Shown here: positions 61,508 through 64,000 of the stretch, in pieces | How the letters are laid out: every line of letters starts with the position of its first letter | Position numbering within the stretch: position 1 is the first letter of the stretch | NCBI GenBank assembly: GCA_030654175.1 | Contig: JAURXZ010000024.1 | Coordinates: forward strand, 1 to 64,000 | DNA: 64,000 bases | Origin: Bacteroidia bacterium | Lineage (GTDB): Bacteria; Bacteroidota; Bacteroidia; 2-12-FULL-35-15 | Direction of reading: 5' to 3' | Translations under genes and position numbers: made by a program | The notes under the pieces: generated by a model | Told to the model about the DNA's origin: nothing | Databases searched by the model: none | Seen by the model: the letters and a program-made list of their open reading frames with translations, nothing else

Positions 61508-62995
61508 ATGAAAACTGAAATACCACGGTATGATATAATTATTTTGGGTGGCGGAATAGCAGGATCAGTGATGGCCATTTCTTTAAAAAGAAAAACTCCC
61601 GCACTAACTATTTTGATTATTGAGAGGAGTATTATATTTCCTAATAAAGTAGGAGAAAGCAGTGCAGAAATGACGGGTCTTTTCTTTAATCGCTTTGGAA
61701 TAGAGCATATCTTAAAAAAACAAATACCAAAAGCAGGACTACGTTTTTTATTTAATGAACACAATACTTTCGACCCCGAAAAAACAGATGAGTTTTCCTC
61801 GCCTTCCTTTAAAAGTATAGCTAACGGATACCATTTTAACAGGCAACAATTTGATGAGGACCTTCTGGCAGAAGCGATCAAAATGGGTTGTGAAATACGG
61901 AGGCCGGCAGAAATAATTGACTTCAATTATGAAAAACTGAATAGCCTTGTTCGCATTAAATATGAGGATAAAGAAGCGGAATTCAGAGCAACCTGGCTGA
62001 TAGATGCTTCAGGAACAGAACGTATTGTTGGAAAAAAAATGGGCTGGCAAGACAATACGGTAACCTTTGATACCGCAGCTTCTCTTGCGCATTTTGAAAA
62101 CCTAAGGCCAATTACTGAATGGGATAAACTTCAAAGTGACGTTTGGAAAAATAATGCAATAGGACCACAATCGCAAAGCACCATTCATTTTTTAAGACAT
62201 GGCTGCTGGTGGTGGCATATTGTATTAAATAACAATACAACAAGCATTGGTGTTGTTTACGACAAAAATATATTGGGGACCCCTGATGCTGAAAAGTTCT
62301 TTAACGATTATCTCGAAAATGATGAATTGTTAAAACATATTACACAAGGTGCCACAAGAGGCGCCATCAAACACTTGCCGAAATTACCTTATCTGAGTAA
62401 ACAGCTGTATAATGATGGTCTTGTTGTGATTGGTGATTCCGCAGCATTCATCGATCCTTTGTTTAGTCCGGGAATTGAATTTATTTGTCAGCAATCCATT
62501 AACCTTACCGATCTGATAACGGACTATTTTAAGAATAATAAAATGAATTATCGCAAATGGAACAGGTACCAAAAAGTGTTTCTTGCTGCATTCAGCGATC
62601 GCATTAAAATTTATCAGGACAGGTATAAGCTGATGGGTTCCTACGACCTTTTTTCTAATTGGGTACAACTTGATTTTTTTGGTTATTTCTGTTTCACCAT
62701 TTTCCCTTCCGTAGTTTTTCCCGGGCGAATGAAAACACCACCGAGATTTCTTTTTCCTTCCAATCTTGTTTACAAATTCGTTACCAATCGCTACCTTAAA
62801 ATAGCGGCACGAAGAAAGTTACAGGGAAGGCTTTCCACAAGTTTAAAGAAACCCGTTTCCTATTCGCATATTGCAATTCCAGATGGTTTCACGTTCTATC
62901 TGAAGGTGCCACAGTTATTTTTTATCTGGTTTATCAATTACATGAGAATTGAAATGGATGAGGTTGGATTCATGTTTTTTCCCAAAAAAAAATGA
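61508..62995 (+). CDS. Flavin-dependent halogenase-like oxidoreductase
   Basis: 495 residues from the ATG at 61508 (an in-frame TTG at 61502 is less likely). N-terminal FAD Rossmann G14-G-G-I-A-G19, then NKVGESSAEMTGLFFNRFGI like the K-V-G-E-S/T region with the catalytic Lys of tryptophan-7-halogenases. W234-W-W-H-I238 matches WxWxIP except for its last Pro (Val here), and GDSAAFIDPLFSPGIEF is the usual second flavin motif. The WxWxI motif keeps monooxygenation low in true halogenases. Whether the product is chlorinated is unknown. Alternative: a related reductase/hydroxylase of prenylated or resorcinol-type substrates, as the UbiA-like neighbour hints. Confidence 0.82.
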   Translation: MKTEIPRYDIIILGGGIAGSVMAISLKRKTPALTILIIERSIIFPNKVGESSAEMTGLFFNRFGIEHILKKQIPKAGLRFLFNEHNTFDPEKTDEFSSPSFKSIANGYHFNRQQFDEDLLAEAIKMGCEIRRPAEIIDFNYEKLNSLVRIKYEDKEAEFRATWLIDASGTERIVGKKMGWQDNTVTFDTAASLAHFENLRPITEWDKLQSDVWKNNAIGPQSQSTIHFLRHGCWWWHIVLNNNTTSIGVVYDKNILGTPDAEKFFNDYLENDELLKHITQGATRGAIKHLPKLPYLSKQLYNDGLVVIGDSAAFIDPLFSPGIEFICQQSINLTDLITDYFKNNKMNYRKWNRYQKVFLAAFSDRIKIYQDRYKLMGSYDLFSNWVQLDFFGYFCFTIFPSVVFPGRMKTPPRFLFPSNLVYKFVTNRYLKIAARRKLQGRLSTSLKKPVSYSHIAIPDGFTFYLKVPQLFFIWFINYMRIEMDEVGFMFFPKKK

Positions 62996-63146
62996 ACTTG
63001 TTTTATTTAAGGATTGGAGCAGGAGATTTTTATTATTTTTGTTGAAAGGCTGGTTTTTAATATTAATGCTACCTTAGGGGTTAAAGCGTTAAGCAAAAAA
63101 TGAAATTTAGTTTTCAAATTTACTTCTTAAACTTTTAAAATACCTA

Positions 63147-63638
63147 ATGGATTTTATTGAAAATATTAACCCCGTTTTTTTTGCAACCGCAATTCTGTGT
63201 TCTGCTTCCATTTTTACTGTTGTTTGGTTTCTTGATTCTTTAACACATGGAAAATTGGTGAAGATCGACATTACAGATAAGGAGCTTCAAACACACAGGA
63301 TCATTCTCGCTACCTCTGTTTTAATGGAACTCTCTTTGGTTTTAATGTTTTGGTTTAACGTTGCAATGCTGCCTTTTTTCGCTGCCTTTTTTATTACCCG
63401 AACCGTTCACGAATTTATTGATGAGTTGCATTGGCATACCGACAGGTGTTCCGCTTATGAATCTTTTCTTCATTTAGGAATGTGGATCTCTGTTTTGTCA
63501 AAAACTTTTTTAATGTTTATGTGGGGCTTTTTCACTCAATATAAAGGGTTTACCGAGCTTCATATAGGTTTTTATATCTGGGGGTTATTGGTAGTGGGCA
63601 GTATGGGACTGATTGGTTTGGTTGAGTGGAAACGTTAA
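63147..63638 (+). CDS. Four-helix membrane protein with conserved His/Glu patch
   Basis: 163 residues. Hydrophobic helices at about 8-30, 50-70, 72-90 and 108-128, with a further one near the end. Between helices is HEFIDELHWHTDRCSAYESFLHLGMW, with five His/Glu positions that could bind metal as in membrane di-iron enzymes, but spacing does not match a known family. Codon use is like its neighbours. Downstream of the halogenase-like gene on the same strand. Function unknown; a link to the two preceding genes is inferred from location only. Confidence 0.75.
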   Translation: MDFIENINPVFFATAILCSASIFTVVWFLDSLTHGKLVKIDITDKELQTHRIILATSVLMELSLVLMFWFNVAMLPFFAAFFITRTVHEFIDELHWHTDRCSAYESFLHLGMWISVLSKTFLMFMWGFFTQYKGFTELHIGFYIWGLLVVGSMGLIGLVEWKR

Positions 63639-63795
63639 AGGCTTGATGGTCTGATTTAATTACTTTAGTTGAAATTGAAGTATTTGAATAAGAGTATGAA
63701 AAATCAAAACGTCTATGTCAAATCATTTTTCTACTTTTATATAGTTGGGACAATAAATTATAAATTAATTAAACAATAAATAAAAATCTTTTCAG

Positions 63796-64000
63796 ATGAA
63801 ACAACTATTGTTCGCTACATTTTTTTGCACTGTATTTATATTTAATGGCGTAACCTATGCTCAGGAAGCTAATGCTGATGCTGCCAAAGATAGAGACTGG
63901 GGCATTGAAGTAGAACCATCCGGATTTTTATTCCGTGGTTATGGCTTACAAGTAACCCGCAATGTTACTAAAGATAACCGTTTTAATATCGGACTTTACT
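63796..64000 (+). CDS. Exported protein, start of gene (3'-truncated by window)
   Basis: Frame open from the ATG at 63796 to the window end, 68 codons. A clear signal peptide (KQLLFATFFCTVFIFNGVTYAQ, cleavage near residue 23) is followed by a mature start EANADAAKDRDWGIEVEPSGFLFRGYGLQVTRNVTKDNRFNIGLY that reads like the first strands of an outer-membrane beta barrel. The identity cannot be settled from this part. Confidence 0.8.
   Translation, partial: MKQLLFATFFCTVFIFNGVTYAQEANADAAKDRDWGIEVEPSGFLFRGYGLQVTRNVTKDNRFNIGLY

Overview
The window looks like chromosomal DNA of a member of the Bacteroidota. The signs are type IX secretion sorting domains (a CHU_C/type B tail at the left end, a type A tail near 45.1 kb), families largely confined to this phylum (DUF4270, DUF4286, DUF4369-TlpA, a single-domain GlgA-like protein, an OmpP1/FadL porin, a TonB receptor with an N-terminal carboxypeptidase-like domain), AT-rich intergenic DNA, little Shine-Dalgarno sequence, and many promoters with the phylum's -7 box TAnnTTTG, some with TTG 19-20 bp upstream. 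Genus cannot be decided from this sequence. No rRNA, CRISPR array, transposase or phage structural gene was seen.

Layout. 0-2.3 kb: end of a large PKD-repeat secreted protein. 2.4-7.6 kb: glmS, a DUF4270 lipoprotein and a short GlgA-like protein, divergent from panC. 7.8-14 kb: thioredoxin-fold protein, DEAD-box helicase, MORN protein, dxs, orphan lipoprotein. 14.4-19.3 kb: a probable metal-handling group made of a Cys-rich Asp-box lipoprotein, a TonB receptor, a small CxxxCH exported protein and ferritin. 19.6-25.8 kb: rsmA, DUF4286, a TPR protein, an EF-Tu-domain-like small protein, kmo, a YdeI-like protein, a DUF1287 protein. 25.9-33.2 kb: a complete histidine operon hisG-D-C-B-H-A-F-IE on the minus strand, preceded by a leader peptide with four His codons and a terminator/antiterminator. 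33.5-39.2 kb: a FadL-type porin, a low-complexity secreted protein, proS and a conserved unknown. 39.3-41.6 kb: tRNA-Glu followed by a convergent type II restriction-modification pair whose methyltransferase carries its own helix-turn-helix. 41.6-52.7 kb: accessory genes (amidase-like lipoprotein, beta-helix T9SS cargo, MtfA-like peptidase, a WG-repeat gene broken by a stop codon, a GDSL-like lipoprotein, a NifU-domain protein) separated by long repeat-bearing gaps. 53-58.8 kb: gatB, a TlpA-like lipoprotein, an M1 metallopeptidase. 58.9-64 kb: lpxH-like, a coiled-coil exported protein, a UbiA-like prenyltransferase, a halogenase-like flavoprotein, a four-TM protein, and the start of an exported beta-rich protein cut by the window edge.

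The most unusual content is non-coding. Three copies of a two-hairpin element (GGGCGTT...CCCTAACGC) have a variable hairpin whose arms co-vary between copies. A second dispersed family has two copies, and several perfect inverted repeats and word-like tandem micro-repeats sit between genes. The best candidates for something new are this structured repeat family, the Cys-rich Asp-box lipoprotein/TonB receptor/CxxxCH locus with a Crp/Fnr-like site, and the restriction-modification unit with a likely self-repressing methyltransferase. The his attenuator is the clearest regulatory device. All family assignments come from recognising motifs by eye; no database search was run.
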